Of a stretch of 64,000 nt of DNA, positions 37,079 through 46,119 are shown in pieces. The translations under genes and the position numbers were made by a program. The DNA lies in assembly GCA_039192165.1 (NCBI GenBank), contig JBCCXD010000001.1, positions 310,001 through 374,000 of the forward strand. The letters run 5' to 3'. This stretch comes from Dinoroseobacter sp039192165 (GTDB taxonomy: Bacteria > Pseudomonadota > Alphaproteobacteria > Rhodobacterales > Rhodobacteraceae). Each line of letters starts with the position of its first letter. Positions within the stretch are counted from its first letter, which is position 1. Under the pieces are notes generated by a model, which saw only the letters and a list, made by a program, of their open reading frames with translations, did no database searches and was not told the origin of the DNA.

Positions 37079-37654
37079 ATGACAGCAAAAACACTGTTCG
37101 GTTCATTGCTCACATGTCTGTTGGGCACACTGGCTTGTGTTGCGCATGCGCAGACCCTGCCCGCCTCAAAGCAGACAAAGCTCGGATTGTACCTGACTGC
37201 CGAGGAAACGCTGGAGTTTCTCACCCGTACGCCAGAGGCCCTTATGATTGACGTTCGGACTGAGCAGGAGATCGACGCATCCGGTCTTGCCCAAGGGACC
37301 GATGCGCTGATCCCGATCTTCGTTCCCGACCCATCGGCCCAAGGCACGGCCATGCTGAACCCGGATTTCTTGCCGGGTATCGCGAATTTGGCCCTTGGCC
37401 AAAAACTGGATCCGGGCCATCCAATCGTGATCATCTGCCGGTCGGGAAACCGCAGCGCGCAAGCTGCAAATGCGCTGGAGCAGATGGGATTCACGCAGGT
37501 TTATTCGGTCACAGACGGCTATCTGGGTGATCGTGCAACCTCTGGCCCGCACAAGGGCGAGCGACGCATGAACGGCTGGAAGACTGCAGGGCTTCCGTGG
37601 GAAGATAGGCCAGCAAGCAGTTGCGAACCCGCACGGACAGGCGGAGCCTGCTGA
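37079..37654 (+). CDS. Periplasmic rhodanese-like sulfurtransferase
   Basis: This 191-residue exported protein has a signal peptide ending AHA and a rhodanese domain (about residues 35-170) with active-site loop CRSGNRS, so a persulfide-forming cysteine is retained. CAGAGGA upstream of ATG 37079 supports the start. It could transfer sulfur or act in envelope redox; the substrate is unknown. Cysteines near the C terminus (SSCEPARTGGAC) are extra. Confidence 0.88.
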   Translation: MTAKTLFGSLLTCLLGTLACVAHAQTLPASKQTKLGLYLTAEETLEFLTRTPEALMIDVRTEQEIDASGLAQGTDALIPIFVPDPSAQGTAMLNPDFLPGIANLALGQKLDPGHPIVIICRSGNRSAQAANALEQMGFTQVYSVTDGYLGDRATSGPHKGERRMNGWKTAGLPWEDRPASSCEPARTGGAC

Positions 37655-37795
37655 CACGTAAACTCTTGAATTTCAAGCCTAGAATTTCGAAATTCGCTGT
37701 GTAAGCTGAGGCTGGCAGCTAGTCGGCAACCTGGCCCCACATCCGATCTCTATCTGGTCCGGTTAAGTATGCCGCGCACTTGTATGGAGGGACAT

Positions 37796-39721
37796 ATGCA
37801 CCGCATTCTTTTATCAACCGCTGTGAGTTTGGCACTGACGACGAGCGCTTTTGCCGACGGCGTGCCCAGTGCCGCTGCCGCCGAAGGCACGTTTGCCGAG
37901 CGCCCTTTTTCGCCCTACGCCAACCGGACTTTCCCTGAACGCCCGCTCTGGGGTGACACGCATTTGCACACAGGTTTGTCGCTGGACGCGGGGGCGTTCG
38001 GCAACACGCTTCTGCCCGACGAAGCATGGCGGTTTGCCAAAGGAGAGCAGGTCGTTTCCTCGACCGGGCAACCGGTGCGTTTGGCCCGGCCACTCGACTG
38101 GATGGTGCTGACCGATCACACCGATCTGATGGGGTTTGCCCCAGACCTTCAGGCTGGCAAACCCGGAGTGCTGGCGGACCCGAAGGGATTAGAATGGTAC
38201 GAGGGGTACTCTGCCGGCGGTGAAGCTGCCGGTGCAGCGGCCTTTGACATCATCCAGAATTTCTCGCAGTTCACTTTACCCGAGGCCCTGCTGAACTCCT
38301 ACAGCCCGGGAGCAGATGCGTTCGCGTTCACATGGGAGCATATCGTTCTGGCGGCGGAGCGGCACAATGATCCCGGCACATTCACTGCCTTTATCGGCTT
38401 TGAGTGGACCTCCGTTCCCAAGGGTTTCAACCTGCACCGGAATGTTATGTTGCGCGATGGGCCCATTCGGGCTCTGCAAGTTGTCCCGCCGGTCACACAA
38501 CCGCCGTTCGGCAACACCGATCCACTGGCGCTTTGGGAATGGCTGGAAGAGTACGAAGCCAAAACCGGCGGACGGGCGGTTGCCTTTGCCCATAATGGAA
38601 ATCTGTCCAATGGCTGGATGTTTCCGACTGAAGATACCTACCACGAGGGAAAAGTTGACGAAGACTATGTGACCAAGCGCGCCAAGTGGGAGCCGCACTA
38701 CGAAGTCACGCAGATCAAGGGCGACGGCGAAGCGCACCCTGTTCTCAGCCCGGATGATGAATTTGCCGACTACGAGAACTGGGATGTGGGCAATCTCGAC
38801 CTGTCCGAGCTGAAGACCGATGACATGCTTGCTGCAGAATATGCGCGCGAGGCTCTGAAGCGCGGGCTTTTGCTGGAAGAGAAGTTTGGCGTAAACCCGT
38901 ACAAGTTCGGAATGGGCGGCGCGACAGACAGCCATACATCGCTCGCGACAGCTGAAGAAGACAACTATTTCGGTAAATCCGTCAGCGCAGAACCTTCCGC
39001 CACACGCGTCCAACATCCCTTTGTGGAAAGCGATCTCGGCGCCTTTGAGGGCCACACTCTGGTCGCGTCGGGCTATACTGCGGTCTGGGCGACGGAAAAC
39101 ACCCGCTCCGCGATCTTCGATGCGTTCAAGCGGCGCGAGACCTATGCGACCACCGGCCCTCGGATAGGTCTTCGGTTCTTTGGCGGTTGGGAGTTCTCCG
39201 AGGACGATCTCGAAAGCCGCTTTCTGGCAGATGTCGGCTACACCAAGGGCGTTCCCATGGGGTCTGACCTGCGCCCGCGCGAGGGCGACGCGGCTCCCAG
39301 TTTCCTGATTGCTGCCTTGCGCGATCCGATCGGCGCAAATCTGGACCGCGTTCAGGTGATCAAAGGCTGGCTCAACGCAGAGGGCGAGCTGATGGAGAAG
39401 GTCTATGACGTTGCATGGTCCGATGACCGGGTGGCCGATGCGAGCGGCAAGGTACCGCCGGTTGGAAACACGGTAGATATCGAGTCGGCGAGCTGGTCCA
39501 ACTCTATCGGCACCGCAGAACTGCTGACGGTCTGGACCGACCCCGAGTTCGACCCGGAGGAACGCGCGTTCTACTATGTGCGGGCCTTGGAGATCCCAAC
39601 TCCGCGCTGGGTCCTTTATGACAAAATAAGGTTTGGAAGCGAGCTGCCCGCTGAAGCCGTGCTTACCCACCAGGAGCGCGCCTATTCTTCGCCCATCTGG
39701 TACACACCTGCGGCGGAATAA
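37796..39721 (+). CDS. Exported DUF3604 protein (PHP-like metal site)
   Basis: This 641-residue protein has a signal peptide (SAFADG) and the DUF3604 domain covering most of it. GDTHLHTGLSLDA near residue 50 and DHTD (in LTDHTDLMGF) resemble the metal-binding motifs of PHP-type phosphoesterases, and a late GGATDSHT fits the same. The substrate is unknown. GGAGGGA 5-6 bp before ATG 37796 is a strong ribosome site. Confidence 0.88.
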   Translation: MHRILLSTAVSLALTTSAFADGVPSAAAAEGTFAERPFSPYANRTFPERPLWGDTHLHTGLSLDAGAFGNTLLPDEAWRFAKGEQVVSSTGQPVRLARPLDWMVLTDHTDLMGFAPDLQAGKPGVLADPKGLEWYEGYSAGGEAAGAAAFDIIQNFSQFTLPEALLNSYSPGADAFAFTWEHIVLAAERHNDPGTFTAFIGFEWTSVPKGFNLHRNVMLRDGPIRALQVVPPVTQPPFGNTDPLALWEWLEEYEAKTGGRAVAFAHNGNLSNGWMFPTEDTYHEGKVDEDYVTKRAKWEPHYEVTQIKGDGEAHPVLSPDDEFADYENWDVGNLDLSELKTDDMLAAEYAREALKRGLLLEEKFGVNPYKFGMGGATDSHTSLATAEEDNYFGKSVSAEPSATRVQHPFVESDLGAFEGHTLVASGYTAVWATENTRSAIFDAFKRRETYATTGPRIGLRFFGGWEFSEDDLESRFLADVGYTKGVPMGSDLRPREGDAAPSFLIAALRDPIGANLDRVQVIKGWLNAEGELMEKVYDVAWSDDRVADASGKVPPVGNTVDIESASWSNSIGTAELLTVWTDPEFDPEERAFYYVRALEIPTPRWVLYDKIRFGSELPAEAVLTHQERAYSSPIWYTPAAE

Positions 39722-39864
39722 TGGGCTGAATGTGCTGCAAGGGGGTGGGTGCCACTGTGCGTCCCTCCCCTCGCAGTACCGTTTCCATGATAGTTTCGTG
39801 ACAGATGCAAGATCACTCTATATGAGGAGCATCGACATCTCCTTCAGGATTCGGAGCGAGCCCC

Positions 39865-41367
39865 TTGTCCCACTCAGACACGCCAGCCGCGCAGACGACC
39901 GAGACATTTCACCTGACAGACCCTAACGACGACGACAAGCTGCATGAGGAATGCGGTATTTTCGGCGCCATAGGTCTGCAGGACGCTGCAAACTATGTGG
40001 CTCTTGGCCTGCATGCCTTGCAGCATCGGGGTCAGGAGGCCGGCGGCATCGTCGCGCATGATCCGCAACATGGCTTCAACTCGGCGCGTCGGTTTGGGTA
40101 TGTGCGGGACAACTTCACGTCGCAATCGGTGATGAAAACGCTGCCGGGACCACTCGCGATCGGCCACGTCCGCTACTCGACCGCAGGATCGAAAGGAAAT
40201 ACCGCTATTCGCGATGTGCAGCCCTTTTTTGGCGAATTCGCGATGGGCGGCGCTGCTATTGCACATAACGGAAATCTGACCAACGCAGTGACACTGCGCC
40301 GCGAACTGATCGAGCGCGGGGCCATTTTCCAGTCCTCATCCGACACTGAATGCATCATTCACCTTATGGCGCGGTCTATGGGCCGGTCGATCACCGACCG
40401 GATGAAAGAAGCACTGAGACAGGTCGAGGGCGCGTTCTCGATCGTGGCCATGACGCGCTCCAAACTGATTGGCGTGCGCGATCCGCTGGGCATTCGCCCG
40501 CTTGTGCTGGGTAAACAGGGCGACGCCCATATGCTGGCGTCCGAAACCTGCGCCTTGGATATCATTGGCGCCGATTTCGTGCGCGAGATTGAGCCGGGCG
40601 AGATGGTGGTGATCCGCAACGACGGCACAGTCACCAGCTATCACCCGTTTGAGCCGTTGCGTCCGCGCCCGTGCATCTTTGAATACGTTTATTTCAGCCG
40701 CCCGGATTCAGTGATTGCAGGGCGCTCGGTGTATGAAGTGCGCCGCGAGATTGGACGCCAGCTGGCCCTTGAGGCGCCGGTGGAGGCCGACATGGTCTGC
40801 CCGGTTCCCGACAGCGGCACGCCCGCTGCTATCGGATATGCGCAGCAATCGGGTATTCCGTTCGAGATGGGAATTGTCCGCAACCAGTATGTCGGCCGCA
40901 CCTTCATCGAACCAACCGAACAAATCCGCAATATGGGCGTGCGGCTGAAGCTGAACGTCAATCGCGCCTTGATGCAGGGCAAACGTGTCATTCTGGTAGA
41001 CGACAGCGTTGTGCGCGGCACCACAAGCCGCAAGATAAAGGAAATGGTTCTGGAAGCGGGCGCCAAGGAAGTGCATTTCCGCGTTGCGAGCCCACCGACC
41101 ATCTGGCCCGATTTCTATGGTGTCGACATGCCCAACCGGAACGAGTTGCTGGCGGCGACGAAGACCGAGGAAGAAATGCGGGAGTATCTTGGCGTAGCCT
41201 CGCTCAAATTCGTCTCGATTGACGGGCTCTACCGCGCAGTTGGCGAAGAAAACGGGCGCAATCCTGCCGCGCCCGCCTATCACGACGCGGTCTTTACAGG
41301 CGACTACCCGATAGAGCCAAAAGACATGATCGATGCCGGGTTCAAACTGAAAACTGCCGCTGAGTAA
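39865..41367 (+). CDS. purF: Amidophosphoribosyltransferase PurF
   Basis: This 500-residue glutamine-PRPP amidotransferase starts purine synthesis. The nucleophile cysteine is in HEECGIFGAIG (around residue 30) with propeptide-like N-terminal residues, the PRPP loop is VILVDDSVVRGTTS, and glutamine-site residues GHVRYSTAG are present. No ATG lies before the domain, so TTG 39865 is taken, with GGAG about 8 bp upstream. Confidence 0.93.
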   Translation: MSHSDTPAAQTTETFHLTDPNDDDKLHEECGIFGAIGLQDAANYVALGLHALQHRGQEAGGIVAHDPQHGFNSARRFGYVRDNFTSQSVMKTLPGPLAIGHVRYSTAGSKGNTAIRDVQPFFGEFAMGGAAIAHNGNLTNAVTLRRELIERGAIFQSSSDTECIIHLMARSMGRSITDRMKEALRQVEGAFSIVAMTRSKLIGVRDPLGIRPLVLGKQGDAHMLASETCALDIIGADFVREIEPGEMVVIRNDGTVTSYHPFEPLRPRPCIFEYVYFSRPDSVIAGRSVYEVRREIGRQLALEAPVEADMVCPVPDSGTPAAIGYAQQSGIPFEMGIVRNQYVGRTFIEPTEQIRNMGVRLKLNVNRALMQGKRVILVDDSVVRGTTSRKIKEMVLEAGAKEVHFRVASPPTIWPDFYGVDMPNRNELLAATKTEEEMREYLGVASLKFVSIDGLYRAVGEENGRNPAAPAYHDAVFTGDYPIEPKDMIDAGFKLKTAAE

Positions 41368-41500
41368 GCGCGCAGGACCCATACGGAAAACTCCATTGGC
41401 TTACGCGGTCATCGGGCATGCGGGACACATCTGTTCAGGTCTGCCCTGACTGCAGCCTGCAACCTTCTTCCAATCAGCCAATGAGATGCAGTTGCGCAAG

Positions 41501-41528
41501 AAAAAACGCCGCCCTGGCAGAGCGGCGT
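41501..41528 (-). terminator. Rho-independent terminator of bioY
   Basis: ACGCCGC (41506-41512) pairs with GCGGCGT (41522-41528); on the minus strand the stem is followed by the T run complementary to A 41501-41506. It lies 24 bp after the bioY stop. Confidence 0.75.
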
Positions 41529-41551
41529 TTCAACGATCCTGTGGATGTGTC

Positions 41552-42151
41552 TCAGGTTTTGCGCAGAACTTTCCAGCTGCCGGAGACAACGAGTGCTGCG
41601 ATTAGCGCCTTGATTGCGTCGCCAAGCAGGAAGGGCAGCATGTACCAGTTGAGCAGAGTATCCAGGGACGACGGGATCCACGACCCCTCGATACCTAGTC
41701 CGCTTGCAATCAACGCCGGCCAGGCCAGGCCGGGAACATAGAGCAGCGCCGATGCCGCCAGCGCCGTCAACGCAAGCCCGAAAAAGGACTTCACGCCGCG
41801 TTCTGTCACATAACCTGCAAACCACGCGATCATCACGTAGCCGAAAAGGAACCCGGCTGTCGGCCCAACAAACGCAGCCAGACCGGGCGCGGTGGTGATT
41901 GTAAACATCGGCAGACCCGCAGCGCCGGCCGCGAGATAGGTCAAAAGTGTCGTCGCCGCGAGCCGCGACCCATAGGTCAGGCCCACAAGAAGAACCGCAA
42001 GCGAGCCCAGCGTCATCGAGGTCGCGCCCATCGGCACGGCAATTTTTGAAGCAACCGCTATGAAGGCCGAGCCGCCAAGGACCAGCAGCGCCTTGCGCAG
42101 CAGTCCATCCGTTCCGAGGGTCGCTTGAGACAGGGTCATGTCACGGGTCAT
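41552..42151 (-). CDS. bioY: Biotin transporter BioY
   Basis: This 199-residue BioY substrate-binding S-component has six predicted helices. Family signature AVPMGATSMTLGSLAVLLVG, TAGFLFGY and the C-terminal YMLPFLLGDAIKALIAAL are present. ATG 42139 is an alternative start. It lies opposite in strand between purF and an SDR gene. No BioMN partner is adjacent. Confidence 0.92.
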   Translation of the reverse strand: MTRDMTLSQATLGTDGLLRKALLVLGGSAFIAVASKIAVPMGATSMTLGSLAVLLVGLTYGSRLAATTLLTYLAAGAAGLPMFTITTAPGLAAFVGPTAGFLFGYVMIAWFAGYVTERGVKSFFGLALTALAASALLYVPGLAWPALIASGLGIEGSWIPSSLDTLLNWYMLPFLLGDAIKALIAALVVSGSWKVLRKT

Positions 42152-42261
42152 TGGGGAAATCCTTCATGTGTCAGTTGGGTCCAGTGTTTTCTGGAGTCTC
42201 CTGAGAAAGTCAAGCAAATGCCCCCTCTTGCCTTGCTGCAGGCGATCCGCCAAAAGGCGCC

Positions 42262-42921
42262 ATGGCATACGATCTCCAGGACAAAGTTGCGCTGGTCACC
42301 GGCGCTTCGCGCGGTCTGGGTTTTGCCGTCGCCGAAGCGCTTGCGGAGAGGGGGGCGCATGTCATTGCCCTTGCGCGGACTGTCGGCGCGCTTGAGGACC
42401 TAGATGACCGCATCAAAGCGAAGGGTGGGTCTGCCACGCTGGCGCCCATTGACCTGACCAAAGAAGAGGCGGTCGCAGGCATATGCCGCGCGATCCATGA
42501 TCGTTGGGGACATGTGGATGTGCTGGTGCACAGCGCCGTGCATGCGCCCGCGCTTTCGCCTGCAGATCATGTCGCCCCGAAAGACTTCGCCAAAACCTTT
42601 GCAACGAATGCCGAGGCCACACTTCGCGTGATCCGCATGGTCGCGCCGCTCTTGTCAGCGGCGCCGAACGCGCGCGCCGTTTTCTGCGACGACATCCAGG
42701 ACGGCGACAAGTTTTTTACCACCTATGGAGCGTCGAAAGCCGCGGCTCGGGCAATGGTGCAAAGCTGGGCCAGCGAAACAGCCCGCATTGGTCCGAAAGT
42801 GACACTCTTCACGCCAAACCCGATGCCAACGGCAACACGCGCACGCTTCTTTCCGGGCGAAGACAGAACGGGATTGTCCGAGCCAACGACAGAGGCTGCG
42901 CGCCTGATAGACACACTCTAA
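42262..42921 (+). CDS. SDR-family oxidoreductase
   Basis: This 219-residue short-chain dehydrogenase has the nucleotide site TGASRGLG (about residues 14-21), NAG-like region and catalytic YxxxK in YGASK. It uses NAD(P) and an unknown substrate. It is downstream of purF in the same orientation but separated by the minus-strand bioY. Confidence 0.9.
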   Translation: MAYDLQDKVALVTGASRGLGFAVAEALAERGAHVIALARTVGALEDLDDRIKAKGGSATLAPIDLTKEEAVAGICRAIHDRWGHVDVLVHSAVHAPALSPADHVAPKDFAKTFATNAEATLRVIRMVAPLLSAAPNARAVFCDDIQDGDKFFTTYGASKAAARAMVQSWASETARIGPKVTLFTPNPMPTATRARFFPGEDRTGLSEPTTEAARLIDTL

Positions 42922-42924
42922 GCG

Positions 42925-43302
42925 TCACTCCATCGTATAAAAGAACTCCTCGCGGACGATCTTACCGTCCTTCACGGTGTATAGCGCAACTTCCTCCATC
43001 GGCATCTCATTGCCGCTGGCCTTTTCACGCATCACCGACTTGAAGATAAGCGCAAAGCGATCGTCGCCATGCAGGTGCGGGCCCTCGATCGTGCCCGAGA
43101 CAAACTCCATCGCGCTGTTCCACCAGTCATGTTTCGCTTTGATCGCGGCAACGCCGTCTGCAATCGCGCTGTCGGTCCCCGGCATCGGTGTCGCTTCGAC
43201 CGATACACAGCTGTCCGCATAGTAGTTTTTCATCAAGTCATCGATTGCGTTTGTTTCATTGGCGCTCTTCACGGCCATCGCAATGTCTTTCAGGCTGGAC
43301 AT
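42925..43302 (-). CDS. SnoaL/NTF2-like protein
   Basis: This 125-residue NTF2-fold protein has features such as IDDLMKNYYADSCVSVE, GVAAIKAKHDWW and ALYTVKDGKIVREEFFY, typical of SnoaL-like polyketide-cyclase-like proteins. GGGGAGG 6-7 bp before ATG 43302 fixes the start. Function is unknown. A LexA box lies 20-34 bp upstream of its start. Confidence 0.8.
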   Translation of the reverse strand: MSSLKDIAMAVKSANETNAIDDLMKNYYADSCVSVEATPMPGTDSAIADGVAAIKAKHDWWNSAMEFVSGTIEGPHLHGDDRFALIFKSVMREKASGNEMPMEEVALYTVKDGKIVREEFFYTME

Positions 43303-43321
43303 AGCTATCCTCCCCATAAAT

Positions 43322-43336
43322 GTTCTATTAATGTTC
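43322..43336. promoter_or_regulatory. LexA (SOS) box GTTC-N7-GTTC
   Basis: GTTC at 43322-43325 and GTTC at 43333-43336 are a direct repeat with a 7-bp AT-rich spacer (TATTAAT), a perfect match to the alphaproteobacterial LexA box. It is between the divergent NTF2-like gene (starts 43302) and prfC (starts 43416), closer to the former. Confidence 0.75.
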
Positions 43337-43415
43337 TCATCGTGCCTGAGTCCCTTTTCAGGGTCAAGCAAAGACCCAATTGCGCGCAAATCTCCGCTGA
43401 ACTATATGCCGCTGC

Positions 43416-45023
43416 ATGCTGGATCGCGCCCATAACACCCCCGACCTGCCGCCCGAGATTGGACGTCGCCGCACATTTGCGATTATTTCGCACCCGGACG
43501 CGGGCAAGACGACGCTGACCGAAAAGTTCCTCTTGTACGGCGGCGCGATCCAGATGGCAGGCCAGGTGCGTGCAAAAGGCGAAGCCCGGCGCACGCGATC
43601 GGACTTTCTCGCGATGGAAAAAGACCGGGGCATCTCGGTCAGCGCCTCGGCAATGTCCTTCGATTACAGAGAGTTTCGGTTTAACCTTGTTGACACCCCC
43701 GGCCACTCCGATTTCTCGGAGGATACCTATCGCACACTCACTGCGGTCGACGCGGCTGTGATGGTCATCGACGGTGCAAAAGGCGTGGAGAGCCAGACAC
43801 AAAAGCTCTTTGAGGTTTGCCGCCTGCGCGATCTGCCAATTCTGACCTTCTGCAACAAAATGGACCGGGAAAGCCGGGAGGTGTTCGACATCATCGATGA
43901 GATTCAGGAGAACCTCGCCATCGATGTCACGCCTGCGAGCTGGCCAATTGGCATGGGGAGAGACTTCCTGGGTTGCTATGACTTGCTCAACGACCGACTG
44001 GAGCTGATGGATCGTGCCGACCGCAACAAGGTCGCGGAGAGCATTGAAATCAATGGCCTGGATGATCCCAAGCTGGCCGAGCACGTCCCCGCCGAACTGC
44101 TGGAAAAATTCCTCGAAGAGGTCGAAATGGCGCGCGAACTGCTGCCCGCTCTGGACACGGAGGCGCTGCGCGATGGCACACTGACGCCGATCTGGTTCGG
44201 CTCGGCCATCAACTCGTTCGGGGTCAAAGAACTGATGGACGGTATCGCGAATTTTGGCCCGGAGCCGCAGCCTCAAGCCGCCGAACCACGTCAGATTTCT
44301 CCTGACGAGTCAAAGGTTTCCGGGTTCGTGTTCAAAGTTCAGGCGAACATGGATCCCAAGCATCGTGATCGCGTGGCCTTCGTCCGACTGTGTTCGGGCC
44401 ATTTCAACCGGGGCATGAAGCTCACGCATGTGCGGTCCAAAAAGCCGATGGCCATCTCAAACCCGGTTCTGTTTCTGGCTGCAGACCGCGAACTGGCCGA
44501 GGAAGCCTGGGCTGGCGATATCATCGGCATCCCCAATCACGGGCAATTGCGCATCGGCGATGCCCTGACCGAGGGCGAGGCATTGAAAGTCACTGGCATC
44601 CCCTCCTTTGCGCCGGAACTGTTGCAGTCGGCCCGCGCGGGCGATCCGCTGAAGGCCAAACACCTGGAAAAGGCACTCATGCAATTCGCCGAAGAAGGCG
44701 CGGCAAAGGTGTTCAAACCGTCAATCGGCTCGGGCTTTATTGTCGGAGTGGTCGGGCAGCTGCAATTCGAAGTACTCGCCAGCCGTATTGAACTTGAGTA
44801 CGGCCTGCCTGTTCGGTTCGAACCGACACAGTTTACATCCGCGCGGTGGGTATCGGGAGACAAAGGCGCGGTCGAGGCGGTCGAGGCCGCCAACAAACAG
44901 CATATCGCGCATGATCATGATGGAGATCCGGTCTTTCTGACCCGACTGCAGTGGGATATCGACCGGATCGCGCGCGATTACCCTGACGTGACACTGTCCG
45001 CGACCAAGGAAATGATGGTCTGA
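43416..45023 (+). CDS. prfC: Peptide chain release factor 3 (RF3)
   Basis: This 535-residue translational GTPase recycles RF1/RF2 from terminated ribosomes. GTPase motifs HPDAGKTTLTEK, DTPGHSDF and NKMD are present; domains II and III follow. Divergent from the NTF2-like gene. Confidence 0.96.
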   Translation: MLDRAHNTPDLPPEIGRRRTFAIISHPDAGKTTLTEKFLLYGGAIQMAGQVRAKGEARRTRSDFLAMEKDRGISVSASAMSFDYREFRFNLVDTPGHSDFSEDTYRTLTAVDAAVMVIDGAKGVESQTQKLFEVCRLRDLPILTFCNKMDRESREVFDIIDEIQENLAIDVTPASWPIGMGRDFLGCYDLLNDRLELMDRADRNKVAESIEINGLDDPKLAEHVPAELLEKFLEEVEMARELLPALDTEALRDGTLTPIWFGSAINSFGVKELMDGIANFGPEPQPQAAEPRQISPDESKVSGFVFKVQANMDPKHRDRVAFVRLCSGHFNRGMKLTHVRSKKPMAISNPVLFLAADRELAEEAWAGDIIGIPNHGQLRIGDALTEGEALKVTGIPSFAPELLQSARAGDPLKAKHLEKALMQFAEEGAAKVFKPSIGSGFIVGVVGQLQFEVLASRIELEYGLPVRFEPTQFTSARWVSGDKGAVEAVEAANKQHIAHDHDGDPVFLTRLQWDIDRIARDYPDVTLSATKEMMV

Positions 45024-45042
45024 CGCCCGCGAACCCGGACTG

Positions 45043-45747
45043 TCACTGTGTGCTGAGCGCCGCCCGCCGTTTGCGCCGCCTGAGAAGGCCTAGTGCTGCC
45101 AGCCCCGCAATCATAAGCGGTGCCGCCGCGGGCAGTGGCATGACACTGATCTCGGAAACCTCCGACAGCGTGCTGGACGTCACGTAGGCGTAGGATCCAC
45201 TCGTCGCGTTGCGCAGAACAATCTGACCGCCGTGGCCTGCCATACCGGATAGTTCCTGAACGCCCGGGTGGTCTAGACCGCTGATGGATGTCTCATCGTC
45301 GTCGTAGCTCGACATATAGAAGTAATCGACATACCAGCCGTCCGAGAGCGACCGGTTCGTTGTCGTAAATACCTGCATGTAATCGTTTATGCCGTAGCGA
45401 CCGTCAGCGATGCCGTCCCGCAGGTAGATTCTGTTGCTTGTGGTCGTTGATGCACCTCCATAGAACGTCACCCCTCCAACGGTTACAGAGAACGTTTTGT
45501 ATGGGAGGAATACATAGTCAAAGCTGTAGTTGGAGGTTCGGGTATAGGAATACGGGCCCGCAAGCGGGCGCGGTGCTTCGTCCACTTCCCAGGTGAACGT
45601 CATTGTGGTCGCTCTCGGATCCCCCCCGAGACGCCAAATCCCGCTGTTGTAGTCGGTCAGATCAGAAAACACCGCTTTGTACGTGGCCGCCTGCGATGCT
45701 CCTGCCGCTCCGCACAAAAGCGCGATTGCTGTAACGAGGGTCTTCAT
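45043..45747 (-). CDS. VPLPA-CTERM sorted surface protein
   Basis: This 234-residue exported protein has a signal peptide (SQAA), a Tyr/Ser/Thr-rich beta-type body, and the C-terminal sorting signal VMPLPAAAPLMIAGLAALG followed by a basic LLRRRKRRAA. That is the VPLPA-CTERM arrangement for exosortase (EpsH/Xrt)-dependent anchoring. No exosortase is in the window. Function is unknown. It is convergent with prfC. Confidence 0.85.
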   Translation of the reverse strand: MKTLVTAIALLCGAAGASQAATYKAVFSDLTDYNSGIWRLGGDPRATTMTFTWEVDEAPRPLAGPYSYTRTSNYSFDYVFLPYKTFSVTVGGVTFYGGASTTTSNRIYLRDGIADGRYGINDYMQVFTTTNRSLSDGWYVDYFYMSSYDDDETSISGLDHPGVQELSGMAGHGGQIVLRNATSGSYAYVTSSTLSEVSEISVMPLPAAAPLMIAGLAALGLLRRRKRRAALSTQ

Positions 45748-46047
45748 CCGGGTATTCCTGCAACTCATAACTGGCCCTGAGTACGCGCACTGAATACGGT
45801 GATTTTTGGGCAGTTCTGGGAGTTATGCCCCGAATTTGAGCCACTTAACGCCGAAACGGAAACGATAATCACTGCACGGATGGTTTGTCGTGAAATGCAG
45901 AACAATAAGTCTGTATCGGGAGTTGAGGATGGTCGCCGGCCAACATGGGTGTGCGTCGGCAAGGCCACACCCGCACAGTATGCGCGACAGCGCTGCATTT
46001 GACCTGAGTGCCTCTCTCCGCTATGTCCCAACACAGCCCATACGGGG

Positions 46048-46076
46048 TTGACAGCGCGCGGGGCGCCCAGATATCG
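46048..46076 (+). promoter_or_regulatory. Candidate sigma-70 promoter for helicase
   Basis: TTGACA at 46048-46053 followed 16 bp later by GATATC (46070-46075) resembles -35/-10 elements, though the -10 is weak. It is 67 bp upstream of the helicase start. The rest of the 372-bp gap (45748-46119) holds no gene that I can support; it is moderately AT-rich in places without tRNA-like structure. Confidence 0.35.
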
Positions 46077-46119
46077 CGTCCCATCCATTCAACGGCAAGG
46101 TGCCGTAAACGGGACGTAT

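Noticed and set aside
45799..46002. 67-codon open frame in the gap before the helicase
   Set aside because: No ribosome site, no recognisable domain and unusual composition; likely chance.
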